In this document: piece by piece, positions 34,470-41,941 of the stretch
Layout: each line of letters opens with the position of its first letter
How positions within the stretch are numbered: the first letter of the stretch is position 1
Assembly: GCA_019638115.1 (NCBI GenBank)
Contig: JAHBUK010000004.1
Span: 124,001 to 188,000 of the forward strand
Length of the DNA stretch: 64,000 nt
DNA from: Flavobacteriales bacterium
GTDB lineage: Bacteria; Bacteroidota; Bacteroidia; Flavobacteriales_F; PHOS-HE28
Direction of reading: 5' to 3'
Program-made: the position numbers and the translations under genes
The notes under the pieces: generated by a model
Database searches by the model: none
What the model saw: only the letters and a program-made list of their open reading frames with translations
What the model was told of the DNA's origin: nothing

Positions 34470-34676
34470 CTACTTCTTCACGGGGCAGGTGCTGATGCCG
34501 AAGATGGTGTAGAGCCCGCACCAGCCCAACACGGCGGTAAGCAGGAACACGGCGCCCAGGATCACCAGCACCAGGCCTACCGTGCCGGTAACGGTGCCGC
34601 TGAAGTAAAGCCCGGCGAAGACCAGGGCGAGCACGATGCGAAGAATGCGGTCGAAGGAGCCTACGTTGGTGGTCAT
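34470..34676 (-). CDS. DUF2892 (YgaP-like) membrane protein
   Basis: A 68-residue two-helix protein. MTTNVGSFDRILRIVLALVF and AVLGWCGLYTIFGISTCP are characteristic of DUF2892, a membrane module otherwise found at the C-terminus of rhodanese YgaP. It ends in CPVKK. In Bacteroidetes it commonly neighbours Crp/Fnr regulators and sulfur- or stress-related genes. It lies 13 bp after the 34-residue frame and is probably expressed from the same Fnr-type promoter. Confidence 0.9.
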   Translation of the reverse strand: MTTNVGSFDRILRIVLALVFAGLYFSGTVTGTVGLVLVILGAVFLLTAVLGWCGLYTIFGISTCPVKK

Positions 34677-34689
34677 GGTACGGAAGTGA

Positions 34690-34794
34690 TTACGGTTGTT
34701 GGAAGTGTTGCACGACCAGGGCGATCCCCGTGGCCAGCGCGATGCACAACACGCACACCAGCGCCAGGCGGATCAGCTTCCCTTTCGTGGTCAT
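34690..34794 (-). CDS. 34-residue single-helix membrane peptide
   Basis: A very short frame with a basic start (MTTKGKLIRLA), one helix (LVCVLCIALATGIALVV) and tail QHFQQP. Its position between an Fnr-type promoter and DUF2892, same strand, supports expression. The predicted transcript start falls almost on the ATG, so translation would be leaderless. It could instead be untranslated leader of the DUF2892 gene. Confidence 0.5.
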   Translation of the reverse strand: MTTKGKLIRLALVCVLCIALATGIALVVQHFQQP

Positions 34795-34798
34795 GGGC

Positions 34799-34842
34799 CA
34801 AAGGTGAAGTGCTGCACCGGCCCGGAACGGTGACCTGGGTCA
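34799..34842 (-). promoter_or_regulatory. Fnr/CRP-type site and promoter of the DUF2892 operon
   Basis: TGAC-CTGG-GTCA at 34831-34842 overlaps the crp stop codon. On the minus strand CACCTTTG (34806-34799) ends 37.5 bases from the palindrome centre, matching the cco-type promoters. Confidence 0.5.
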
Positions 34843-35469
34843 CTGCTTCAGCCGGATGCCTGCGGGCCCCTGCTCGATGCGGCCTTCCTGCTCCAGCTTG
34901 CGCAAGGTCCTGCTGATCACTTCGCGGGCGCTGCCGAGCTCCTGCGCCAACCGGGCGTGGCGCACATCCAGCCAGGTATTGCCCGTCACCTGGGCCATGC
35001 GGCGCAGGTGGTTCAGCAGGCGGGTGGGCAGGTCACCGAAGGCCACCTGCTCCACGGTGCGCAGCATGTCGGCGTAACGCTCGGCGTAGTTGTGCAGGAT
35101 CAACCCGGCGAATTCCGGTTGCTCGCGCAGCCAGGCATGCACCCGTTCATCGGGCACCAACAACAGCAGGCTGGGCTGCTCCGCCACGGCGGTGATGCGG
35201 CTGGGAGCGCGCTCCAGCAGGGCGGAAAAGCTCATCACACAACTCTCCGCCGGCTGGATCCAGTACAGCAGCAGCTCCTTGTCCTCGTGGCCCATGGTAA
35301 CGCGCACCAGACCTTCCAGCACGATGGGCAGCTGCCGAACGGTGCTGCCTTCATGCAGCAGTTCGGCACCGGCGGGCATCTCGGCCAGACTTCCTTCGGC
35401 CAGCATCCGCGCAATGAGCTCGCTGTTCAGCCCACCCAGGGCACGCCGTGCACGCAGATCCAGGTCCAT
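34840..35469 (-). CDS. Crp/Fnr family transcription regulator
   Basis: A 209-residue regulator with an N-terminal cupin-like effector domain (~20-120) and a C-terminal winged helix (~145-205). The recognition helix SAREVISRTL has Glu183, Ser186 and Arg187, the Fnr/CRP residues that read TGA half-sites. There is no N-terminal Cys cluster and the cAMP-binding signature is incomplete, so the effector is unknown. The frame is open to 35838, but ATG 35469 fits the family; the CDF gene diverges 36 bp away. Confidence 0.92.
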   Translation of the reverse strand: MDLDLRARRALGGLNSELIARMLAEGSLAEMPAGAELLHEGSTVRQLPIVLEGLVRVTMGHEDKELLLYWIQPAESCVMSFSALLERAPSRITAVAEQPSLLLLVPDERVHAWLREQPEFAGLILHNYAERYADMLRTVEQVAFGDLPTRLLNHLRRMAQVTGNTWLDVRHARLAQELGSAREVISRTLRKLEQEGRIEQGPAGIRLKQ

Positions 35470-35505
35470 GGCGGAAAGGTAGCCGTGTTGCAGCACCTTT
35501 GCAGC

Positions 35506-36492
35506 ATGCAGCAGGTCGCGCGTTCCAACATCCGCTTGCAGACCTTCGTGCTGCTGGCCGGGGTGTTGCTGATGGGCATCAAGTTCCTGGCCTGGCGCGC
35601 CACGCACAGCAACACCATCCTCAGCGATGCGCTGGAGAGCATCGTGAACGTGGTGGCCGGGGCCTTCGCGCTCTACAGCTTGGTGCTGGCCGCCAAACCG
35701 CGCGACCGCGAGCACCCCTACGGCCATGGCAAGGTGGAATTCCTGTCGGCGGGCTTCGAGGGTGGCCTGGTGGTGCTGGCCGGTGGCCTCATCATCTGGC
35801 GCGCCGTGCAGGGCTTCATCAGCCCGCAGCAATTGCACGACCTGGACCTCGGCATGGCGCTAACGGCGGCGGCGGGCGGCCTCAACCTCATCATGGGCCT
35901 GGTGCTGAAACGCCGCGGTGCGCGCGCGCACTCCATCACCATGGAGGCCAGCGGCACCCACCTGCTGAGCGATGCCTGGAGCACCGCCGCCATGCTGCTG
36001 GGCCTGGTGGCCATCCGCATCACCGGCCTGGTGTGGTTGGACAACCTCTTCGCGCTGCTCTTCGCGGGCTACATCATCGTTACCGGGCTGCGGGTGCTGC
36101 GGCGTTCGGTGGCGGGCATCATGGACGAGGCCGATGCCGGGCAGGCCGCGCGGGTTATCGCCGTACTGGAAAAGCACCGCAAGCCCGCCTGGGTGGACGT
36201 GCACAACTTCCGGATGATCAAGTACGGACCGGTGCTGCACATCGATTGCCACGTGACCCTGCCCTGGTACCATAGCCTGAAACAGGCGCACCGCGAGATC
36301 GCCGAGCTGGAGAACGTGGTGAACCGCGAAGTGGGCCGCACCGTGGAGCTCTTCATCCACATGGACCCCTGCATCCCCAGCAGTTGCGCCATCTGCCAGT
36401 TGGAGGGCTGCCCGGAACGCAAGACCGCTTTCCAACGCCGCATCCCCTGGACCAGCGAGAGCGTGCTCGACAACCGCAAACACCGGCTCTGA
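35506..36492 (+). CDS. Cation diffusion facilitator metal exporter
   Basis: A 328-residue CDF transporter that exports Zn2+, Fe2+ or similar metals by proton antiport. It has six helices; metal-site motifs are HSNTILSDALESIVN in helix 2 and HLLSDAWSTAA in helix 5, with the linker DREHPYGHGKVE. The cytoplasmic C-terminal domain (~215-300) has VDVHNFRMIKYG and HIDCHVTLP. An extra Cys-rich tail (CIPSSCAICQLEGCPER) follows and may bind metal. Diverges from the Crp/Fnr gene. Confidence 0.93.
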   Translation: MQQVARSNIRLQTFVLLAGVLLMGIKFLAWRATHSNTILSDALESIVNVVAGAFALYSLVLAAKPRDREHPYGHGKVEFLSAGFEGGLVVLAGGLIIWRAVQGFISPQQLHDLDLGMALTAAAGGLNLIMGLVLKRRGARAHSITMEASGTHLLSDAWSTAAMLLGLVAIRITGLVWLDNLFALLFAGYIIVTGLRVLRRSVAGIMDEADAGQAARVIAVLEKHRKPAWVDVHNFRMIKYGPVLHIDCHVTLPWYHSLKQAHREIAELENVVNREVGRTVELFIHMDPCIPSSCAICQLEGCPERKTAFQRRIPWTSESVLDNRKHRL

Positions 36493-36514
36493 GCGCAGGG
36501 TGCGAATTGCGGGC

Positions 36515-36680
36515 GGGAGGTTGGGGAGGTAAGGGAGGTTAGGGAGGTTAGGGAGGTTAGGGAGGTAAGGGAGGTAGGCTCACCATCACCCAACGCGTCC
36601 TGCTCTTCCATCTCCCCCATCTCCTCCATCTCTTTCTTCTCCTCCATCTCCCCCATCACCTCCATCACCTCCTTCACCAT
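36515..36680. repeat. Purine and pyrimidine decamer repeats
   Basis: About six copies of GGGAGGTTAG/GGGAGGTAAG at 36515-36570, then at 36600-36680 a run of CCATCTCC(C/T)-like units on the same strand. No gene is present between the CDF gene and tRNA-His. Confidence 0.75.
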
Positions 36681-36699
36681 CCTCACAGGCCCTGAACGG

Positions 36700-36723
36700 A
36701 AAAAGACCCTCTCGGGCCTCTTT
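36700..36723 (-). terminator. Terminator of tRNA-His
   Basis: On the minus strand an AAGAGGCCC/GGGTCTTTT stem with loop GAGA ends in a run of T, directly after the tRNA-His gene. Confidence 0.75.
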
Positions 36724-36729
36724 CGTTGG

Positions 36730-36804
36730 GGTGGAAGACCGGGCTTGAACCGGCGACCTTCGGAATCACAATCCGACGCTCTAACCAACTGAGCTACATC
36801 CACC
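36730..36804 (-). tRNA. tRNA-His (GTG)
   Basis: Complete tRNA on the minus strand. Anticodon stem TCGGA/TCCGA with loop TTGTGAT (anticodon GTG), D-arm GTAGCTCAGTTGG and T-arm GGTTCAAGCC. The coordinates include G-1 and discriminator C73, the His identity pair. The acceptor has one T:T mismatch (GTGGATG against CTTCCAC). CCA is not encoded. Confidence 0.95.
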
Positions 36805-36872
36805 ATTTCGCCAGCGCATATTCCGCTTGCGGGGCGCAAATATAGCACGGCGGATGGATGATGGAAGGCCTC

Positions 36873-38363
36873 TTACGGCTGCACCACCAACCTGCTGCTT
36901 CGTTGGCGCACTCCATCGCGCTGCAACTCCACGCTGTACACCCCGGCCGGCAAGCCTTGCAGGTCCACCTGCTGCATCCGCCCTTCGGTACGCGCGTGCA
37001 GCACCAACTGGCCCAAGGCATCGCGCAGCACCAAGTGGCCGTTCAGGTCGTCGTGCTCCACGGATACCGTTACCTGACTGCTGGCCGGGTTGGGGAAGAG
37101 GTGCAGGTGGGCGGGCACCGCAGGCGCTGGCTGGGCAACACCAACGGTAAGCGGATCCCCCAAGTGTAGGCGGCTCACAAAACGCTGCTGCGGGTCGTTG
37201 GTTAGGCCGTCGTCGTAGCCGTTATATCGGCCACAGATGTACATGAAGGTTGAATCTGCGTTGATCACTGGCTTGATCACCCCCGCTGTTGTGGTTCCTT
37301 GAAAGGTAAAAGGACCAACTCCAGCATTATTGAAGGCATCCAGTAATGCTCCCGTGCTATCCACCAAGCAGATACCCTTGCGCACCTGGCCATTCACTCG
37401 TCTGAATTGCCCTGTGATAATCAGCTGTCCATTTCGCCAAGGGGTGATGCCATGTACGGTTGCCCCCAAAGAGGTTGTCAAACCTTCACCCGCCAGGAAC
37501 TGCGGCACGTTGAACGCGGGGTCCAAGCTGCCATCGGGCAGGAAGCGCACTAGGCGCAGGGTATCCTGCGGTGCCTCCGTGCGTTGGAAGTTGCCTCCAA
37601 CATAGATGCGCCCATCCGCTAAAGCATGGAAGGTTCTTGCACTCCCTATATACACACCACTACGGAAGGTGGTATCCGGCGTACCGTCCGCATTCACCTT
37701 GAAGAGCCAATCCACCGCCTGGCCCTCGAACTCCGTACAGGTGCTGGTACAGATAAATTGCCCGTTGGGCAGCTCCGCAAAATTGAACACCGTGCAGTTG
37801 TTGCCCTTCCGATGTATGCGGGTCGTGTCCAAGTAACCTGTGTTGCTGAACCACATCAGGTTGTAGTTGCCCACAAAGCCGCGCGCAGTGTCGCTCAGGG
37901 TGTGTTTGCCGCTCATCAATACCCGTCCATCGGGGTACACATGGTAGTCGCCATTGACGAAGGATTGAAAGTAAATGCCATTGTTCATCATGATGAACGA
38001 GGGGTCGATCAGTCCGTCGGGTTGCATTCTGCGAACCAGGCCGTTCGAGACATAGAACTGGCCATCGATCCAGGGGACGATCTTGCCAGCTCCAGTGGTT
38101 TGTGGGAACTGTGGAAAGGATAGGTCCTGTTGCCCATTAGGTAATAAGCGCGCACTTCCCCGAAAGCTCAGTGGGTCGCCTGGAAAACGAATCTGCCCGG
38201 AGAGAAAGAGCTTGCCGTCCTCCAACAGGTGTATGTCATTCACGTCCCTGCTCAGAATAGAACTTCGGAAGGTGGTATCCAGAGAAAATGGCACCTGCGC
38301 AGTGATCGCAGTGGCCGCCAAGGCGGCCACTGCGATCAATACGCTATGCATCCATGTCCTCAT
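36873..38363 (-). CDS. T9SS-exported protein with delta-60 repeats
   Basis: A 496-residue secreted protein. After a signal peptide (ending near AITAQ) come about six delta-60-type beta repeats of the form LPDGSLDPAFNV / FHALADGRIYVGGNF, which build an extracellular propeller. Residues ~420-496 are a type A T9SS sorting domain (HLFPNPASSQVTVSV, LPAGVYSVELQ). Role unknown; surface adhesion or matrix function is possible. The start overlaps the stop of the truncated upstream gene (ATGA), so they once formed an operon. Confidence 0.9.
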   Translation of the reverse strand: MRTWMHSVLIAVAALAATAITAQVPFSLDTTFRSSILSRDVNDIHLLEDGKLFLSGQIRFPGDPLSFRGSARLLPNGQQDLSFPQFPQTTGAGKIVPWIDGQFYVSNGLVRRMQPDGLIDPSFIMMNNGIYFQSFVNGDYHVYPDGRVLMSGKHTLSDTARGFVGNYNLMWFSNTGYLDTTRIHRKGNNCTVFNFAELPNGQFICTSTCTEFEGQAVDWLFKVNADGTPDTTFRSGVYIGSARTFHALADGRIYVGGNFQRTEAPQDTLRLVRFLPDGSLDPAFNVPQFLAGEGLTTSLGATVHGITPWRNGQLIITGQFRRVNGQVRKGICLVDSTGALLDAFNNAGVGPFTFQGTTTAGVIKPVINADSTFMYICGRYNGYDDGLTNDPQQRFVSRLHLGDPLTVGVAQPAPAVPAHLHLFPNPASSQVTVSVEHDDLNGHLVLRDALGQLVLHARTEGRMQQVDLQGLPAGVYSVELQRDGVRQRSSRLVVQP

Positions 38364-39004
38364 GGCTGCACCACAACACGAAGTGTTTCCAAACTGCGGC
38401 CTTCATGCTGCAACTCCACCGTGTACACGCCGGGTGTAATGCCCCGTGTATCCCAAACCGTTTGGCCGATCTCACCCGTGGCAGTGAAGTGTTTCAACCC
38501 GCGCCCGCTCAGGTCACGCACCACCAAGTGCAGGGTGCCTGTGTTGCTCGGTACTTGGTGGCTCAATACAACATAGCTGTTGGCGGGATTAGGATGCGCT
38601 GTAAAGCTGTGCTTTCCAGTAATGGGCTTCCTTGTGCGACCGGGCTTTGCGTTCTTGGGTGTGGCATCACCGCCCGTGTATGGCGCCCGGCATTTACCAT
38701 AGGCCGCGCACAGCAGGTTGCCCGCCCAAATCGCAGGGCGGTCGTAATGGATGCCTACCAGTGTACTCAGTTGGGCCACTTCGGCGCTGTCCAGTTGCCA
38801 ACTGGTGCGGCCTGCACTACCGGCGGCAGCCAGTATGCCGATATAACTGATCATGCGGGTGCGTTCGGTCTCTTCGCCGGGTTTCAATGTACGCTCCTGG
38901 GGCATGGCTTGCAGCATGGAGTCGGCTGCGGCGTTCATCCGTGATCGAGGTCCTGTTTCCATTCCGAAGGCGGTTCTACGAAGTAACACATCACGACCAG
39001 GCAC
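38360..39004 (-). pseudogene. 5'-truncated T9SS secreted protein
   Basis: A 214-residue frame that looks like the C-terminus of a much larger exported protein. It has no signal peptide. The segment AIWAGNLLCAAYGKC is the linker that commonly precedes the sorting domain in large Flavobacteriales surface proteins, and residues ~130-214 are a type A T9SS tail (AHPNPANSYVVLS, ITPGVYTVELQ). Without a signal it cannot reach T9SS, so it is probably a deletion remnant. A short frame with a hydrophobic start ends at 38935 in another frame and may be a remnant of the lost N-terminus. Confidence 0.65.
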
Positions 39005-39123
39005 AACAAGAGTTGTAGGTAATTAGCTAGAGCGCCGCGCTTGTCCATCCCCGGGTTTGGACCCGCGAAAGTGACCGAGGTAGCTGAACGCCTCCCCGCC
39101 CACCGCTTACTTTGCGGCCCGCT

Positions 39124-40281
39124 ATGCACGTGCTGTTCCTGCCCAAGTGGTACCCCGGCCGCAAAGACCCCCAGTTGGGGGATTTCCTGCGCAAACAGGG
39201 CATTGCCGTTGCGCAGCACGCGCGGGTGTCGGTGCTGTGCGCGCTGCCGGTGCAGGAGGCCGAGCGCGCCTACGAGCAGGAGTTGGAGGAGGCCGATGGC
39301 TTGTGGGAGCTGCGCGTGTACTACCGGGCCAGCACCCATGCACTGAAGCCCCTGCGCAAAGTGCTGAACCTGCTGCGCTACTGGCGGGCCATGGAGCAGG
39401 GCTGGCAACGCCTGCTGGCCGAGCGCGGGCTGCCGCAGGTGCTGCACGTACACATCCTGGTACGGCCTGCGCTGTTCGCATGGCGCAAGGGTGCGCGCCA
39501 CGGCATTCCCTACCTGATCAGCGAGCAGAGCAGCGAGTACCTGGACGGCACCTACGCCGGCAAGGGGCGGCTGTTCCATGCCCTCAACCGAGGCCTGTTC
39601 CGCAGGGCGGCGGGCATCACGGCGGTGTCGGCCTGGCTGGGCGATGCGCTGGTGCGCTTGGACCTGTGCCGCAGCTACGCGGTGGTGCCCAACGTGGTGC
39701 CCGGCCTGGAGCGTGCGCTGCCCCCCGCGGGCACACCCGGCCACTACCTGATGGTGGCCGACCTGGTGGACCGCACCAAGAACGTGAGCGGGGTGCTGCG
39801 CGCCTTGGCGCAAGCCAGCAACCACAACACGGCCTTGCAGCTGCGGATCATCGGCGATGGACCGGACCGCGCGCAACTGGAGGGGTTGTGCGATGCGCTG
39901 GGCCTGCGCGAGCGGGTGCGTTTCCTGGGGCGCCTGCCCAACAGCGCGGTGCTGGACCACATGGCGGGCGCTTTCGCGGTGATCATCAACAGCAACGTGG
40001 AGACCTTCAGCGTGGTGACCGGCGAGGCGCTGGCCCAAGGCAAGCCGGTGATCGCCACGCGCTGCGGCGGACCGATCGCCTTCCTTACCCCGGCCAACGG
40101 CCTGCTGATCCCGGTGGGCGATGAAGCGGCTCTGAAGCAGGCCATGCTGCAACTGGTGGAACAAGCCGGGATGTACCTTCCGGATACGATCCGTGCCAGC
40201 GTGAGCGAACGCTTCAGCTATGCGGCCGTGGGCACCGCTTTCATGAAGGAGTACCAACACATCCTGCACCGCGATGCCTGA
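39124..40281 (+). CDS. Glycosyltransferase family 4
   Basis: A 385-residue GT-B enzyme. N-terminal motif MHVLFLPKWYPGRKDPQLGDF, acceptor part to ~190, then the donor domain with MVADLVDRTKNVSGVLRAL, IIGDGPDRAQLE and the retaining-GT4 signature region NVETFSVVTGEALAQGKPVIATRCGGP. It transfers a sugar during surface-glycan assembly; the sugar is unknown. ATG 39124 is used; TACTTTG at 39108-39114 is a probable -7 element. It overlaps the next gene by 8 bp. Confidence 0.93.
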   Translation: MHVLFLPKWYPGRKDPQLGDFLRKQGIAVAQHARVSVLCALPVQEAERAYEQELEEADGLWELRVYYRASTHALKPLRKVLNLLRYWRAMEQGWQRLLAERGLPQVLHVHILVRPALFAWRKGARHGIPYLISEQSSEYLDGTYAGKGRLFHALNRGLFRRAAGITAVSAWLGDALVRLDLCRSYAVVPNVVPGLERALPPAGTPGHYLMVADLVDRTKNVSGVLRALAQASNHNTALQLRIIGDGPDRAQLEGLCDALGLRERVRFLGRLPNSAVLDHMAGAFAVIINSNVETFSVVTGEALAQGKPVIATRCGGPIAFLTPANGLLIPVGDEAALKQAMLQLVEQAGMYLPDTIRASVSERFSYAAVGTAFMKEYQHILHRDA

Positions 40282-41941
40282 AATGCGCTTGCGGGTGGGT
40301 CTGCTGTGTTCGGGCACGCGTTTCCAGCGCTGGCAGGCCGAGGCCATCCGGCAGGTGCTTGCCGTGCCCGGCGTGGAGCTGGTGCTGCTGATCACCCCGG
40401 GGGAAACGGCAACGGCGCCCGCCAAGCGGCATTGGGGCACCGCGCTCTACCGCCGCTACCGGCACCGCCATTTCAAGGTGTCGGCCATGCAGGAGGAAGA
40501 GCTGGAGGACCTGCTGAAGGGCCTGCCCCGCCTGGCCTGCGTGCCGCAGCGGGTGGGCATCGCGGAGCACTTCTCCCCCGCCGATCTGGAGCGCATCCGA
40601 AGCCACCGGCCCGATGTGCTGCTGCGCTTCGGCTTCAACATCCTGGGCGGCGACATCCTGACCTTGCCGCGCCATGGCGTGTGGAGCTACCACCACGGCG
40701 ACCCCGCGCATTTCCGAGGCGGTCCACCGGGCTTCTGGGAGATCATGCAGGGCGCGCCGATCACCGGCGCGGTGCTGCAGCGGCTCACCGATACGCTCGA
40801 TGCCGGACGGATACTGCGGCAGGGCTGGTTCCACACGGTGGACCACAGCCTGGCCGAGACCGTGGACACCGTGCTGGGGCACAGCACGCACTGGCCTGCG
40901 CAGGTGATGCGCGAGCTGCTGGCCGGTGTTGCGGATGCCGCCGAAGGGCGCGTGCCCACTGAACGCGGCAAGCTGTACCGCTACCCCGGCAACCTCAGCT
41001 TCCTGCACTTCCTCTGGAAGCAGTTCAACAACAAGCTGCGTTTCCACCGGAAGGAGTTGGAGCAGCACGAGGAGTGGAACATCGGCATCCTGCACCAGCC
41101 CATCCACGAGCTGCTGCGCGAAAGCCCCAACCTGAACGTGCGCTGGTTGCCCGCCCCGGCGGCCGGGCAGTTCCGCGCGGACCCCTTCGGCTACACCGAT
41201 GCCGAGGGCCGCATCAACGTGCTGCACGAGAAGTACGAGCACAGCACCGGGCTGGGCGAGATCGCCCGCTTGCGGCCCAAGGCGGACAACATCCTGAAAC
41301 GCTCGCGGAGCATGCTGGCCACGGGCAAGCACCTCTCCTACCCCTACGTGGTGCAGCACGCCGGCGCGGTGTACGTGGTGCCCGAGCAGGCCGCCGAAGG
41401 CACCGTGCAACTGTACCGGGTGAGCGCCGACAACGATGCGCTGGAACCCCTGCAGGTGCTGCTGCACGAGGCGCTCTACGACCCCACGCTGATCCAGCAC
41501 GCGGGTCGCTGGTGGCTCTTCGGCAGCAAGGCGCCGCTCACCAACACGGGGCTCTACCTCTACCACAGCGAGCGCCTGGAAGGTCCCTATACGCCGCACC
41601 CGCAGAACCCCGTGAAGCTGGATGTGCGCTCGGCGCGTCCTGCGGGAACACCCTTCGTGCACCAGGGCGAGTTGTGGCGACCGGGGCAGGACAGCTCGCT
41701 CACCTATGGCGGCCGCATTGCCATGAACCGCGTACTGGAGCTTTCGCCCACGCGTTACGTGGAGGAAACGGTGCAGTACGTGGGGCCCATACAGCACTGC
41801 GCATGGGACAAGGGCCTGCACACGCTCTGCGCCATGGGCGACATCACGCTGGTGGATGGCAAACGTTTCGTGACCGTGCCCGAGCGGAAGAAGGCCGTGA
41901 AGCAACGCAAGTTGGACAAGCTCAAACGCAAGGGCACATGA
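40274..41941 (+). CDS. Formyltransferase-like protein fused to GIPT-type beta-propeller
   Basis: A 555-residue cytoplasmic two-domain protein. Residues ~1-225 resemble the formyltransferase fold (as in methionyl-tRNA or sugar N-formyltransferases): RPDVLLRFGFNILGGDIL and YHHGDPAHFRGGPPGFWEI, with HHGDP in place of the usual H-x-SLLP. Residues ~270-530 form a five-bladed GH43-like propeller as in the N-terminal part of glucosamine inositolphosphorylceramide transferases (FRADPFGY, HLSYPYVVQHAG, LYDPTLIQHAGRWWLFGS, GRPGQD-type RPGQDSSLTYGG). It probably modifies an amino sugar of the glycan made by the neighbours. ATG 40274 or ATG 40283 could be the start. Confidence 0.75.
   Translation: MPEMRLRVGLLCSGTRFQRWQAEAIRQVLAVPGVELVLLITPGETATAPAKRHWGTALYRRYRHRHFKVSAMQEEELEDLLKGLPRLACVPQRVGIAEHFSPADLERIRSHRPDVLLRFGFNILGGDILTLPRHGVWSYHHGDPAHFRGGPPGFWEIMQGAPITGAVLQRLTDTLDAGRILRQGWFHTVDHSLAETVDTVLGHSTHWPAQVMRELLAGVADAAEGRVPTERGKLYRYPGNLSFLHFLWKQFNNKLRFHRKELEQHEEWNIGILHQPIHELLRESPNLNVRWLPAPAAGQFRADPFGYTDAEGRINVLHEKYEHSTGLGEIARLRPKADNILKRSRSMLATGKHLSYPYVVQHAGAVYVVPEQAAEGTVQLYRVSADNDALEPLQVLLHEALYDPTLIQHAGRWWLFGSKAPLTNTGLYLYHSERLEGPYTPHPQNPVKLDVRSARPAGTPFVHQGELWRPGQDSSLTYGGRIAMNRVLELSPTRYVEETVQYVGPIQHCAWDKGLHTLCAMGDITLVDGKRFVTVPERKKAVKQRKLDKLKRKGT

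Noticed and set aside
38935..40440. 501-residue minus-strand frame
   Set aside because: Mostly antisense to the GT4 gene. Its last ~37 codons have a hydrophobic stretch that might be remnant signal sequence of the truncated T9SS gene, but this cannot be supported further.
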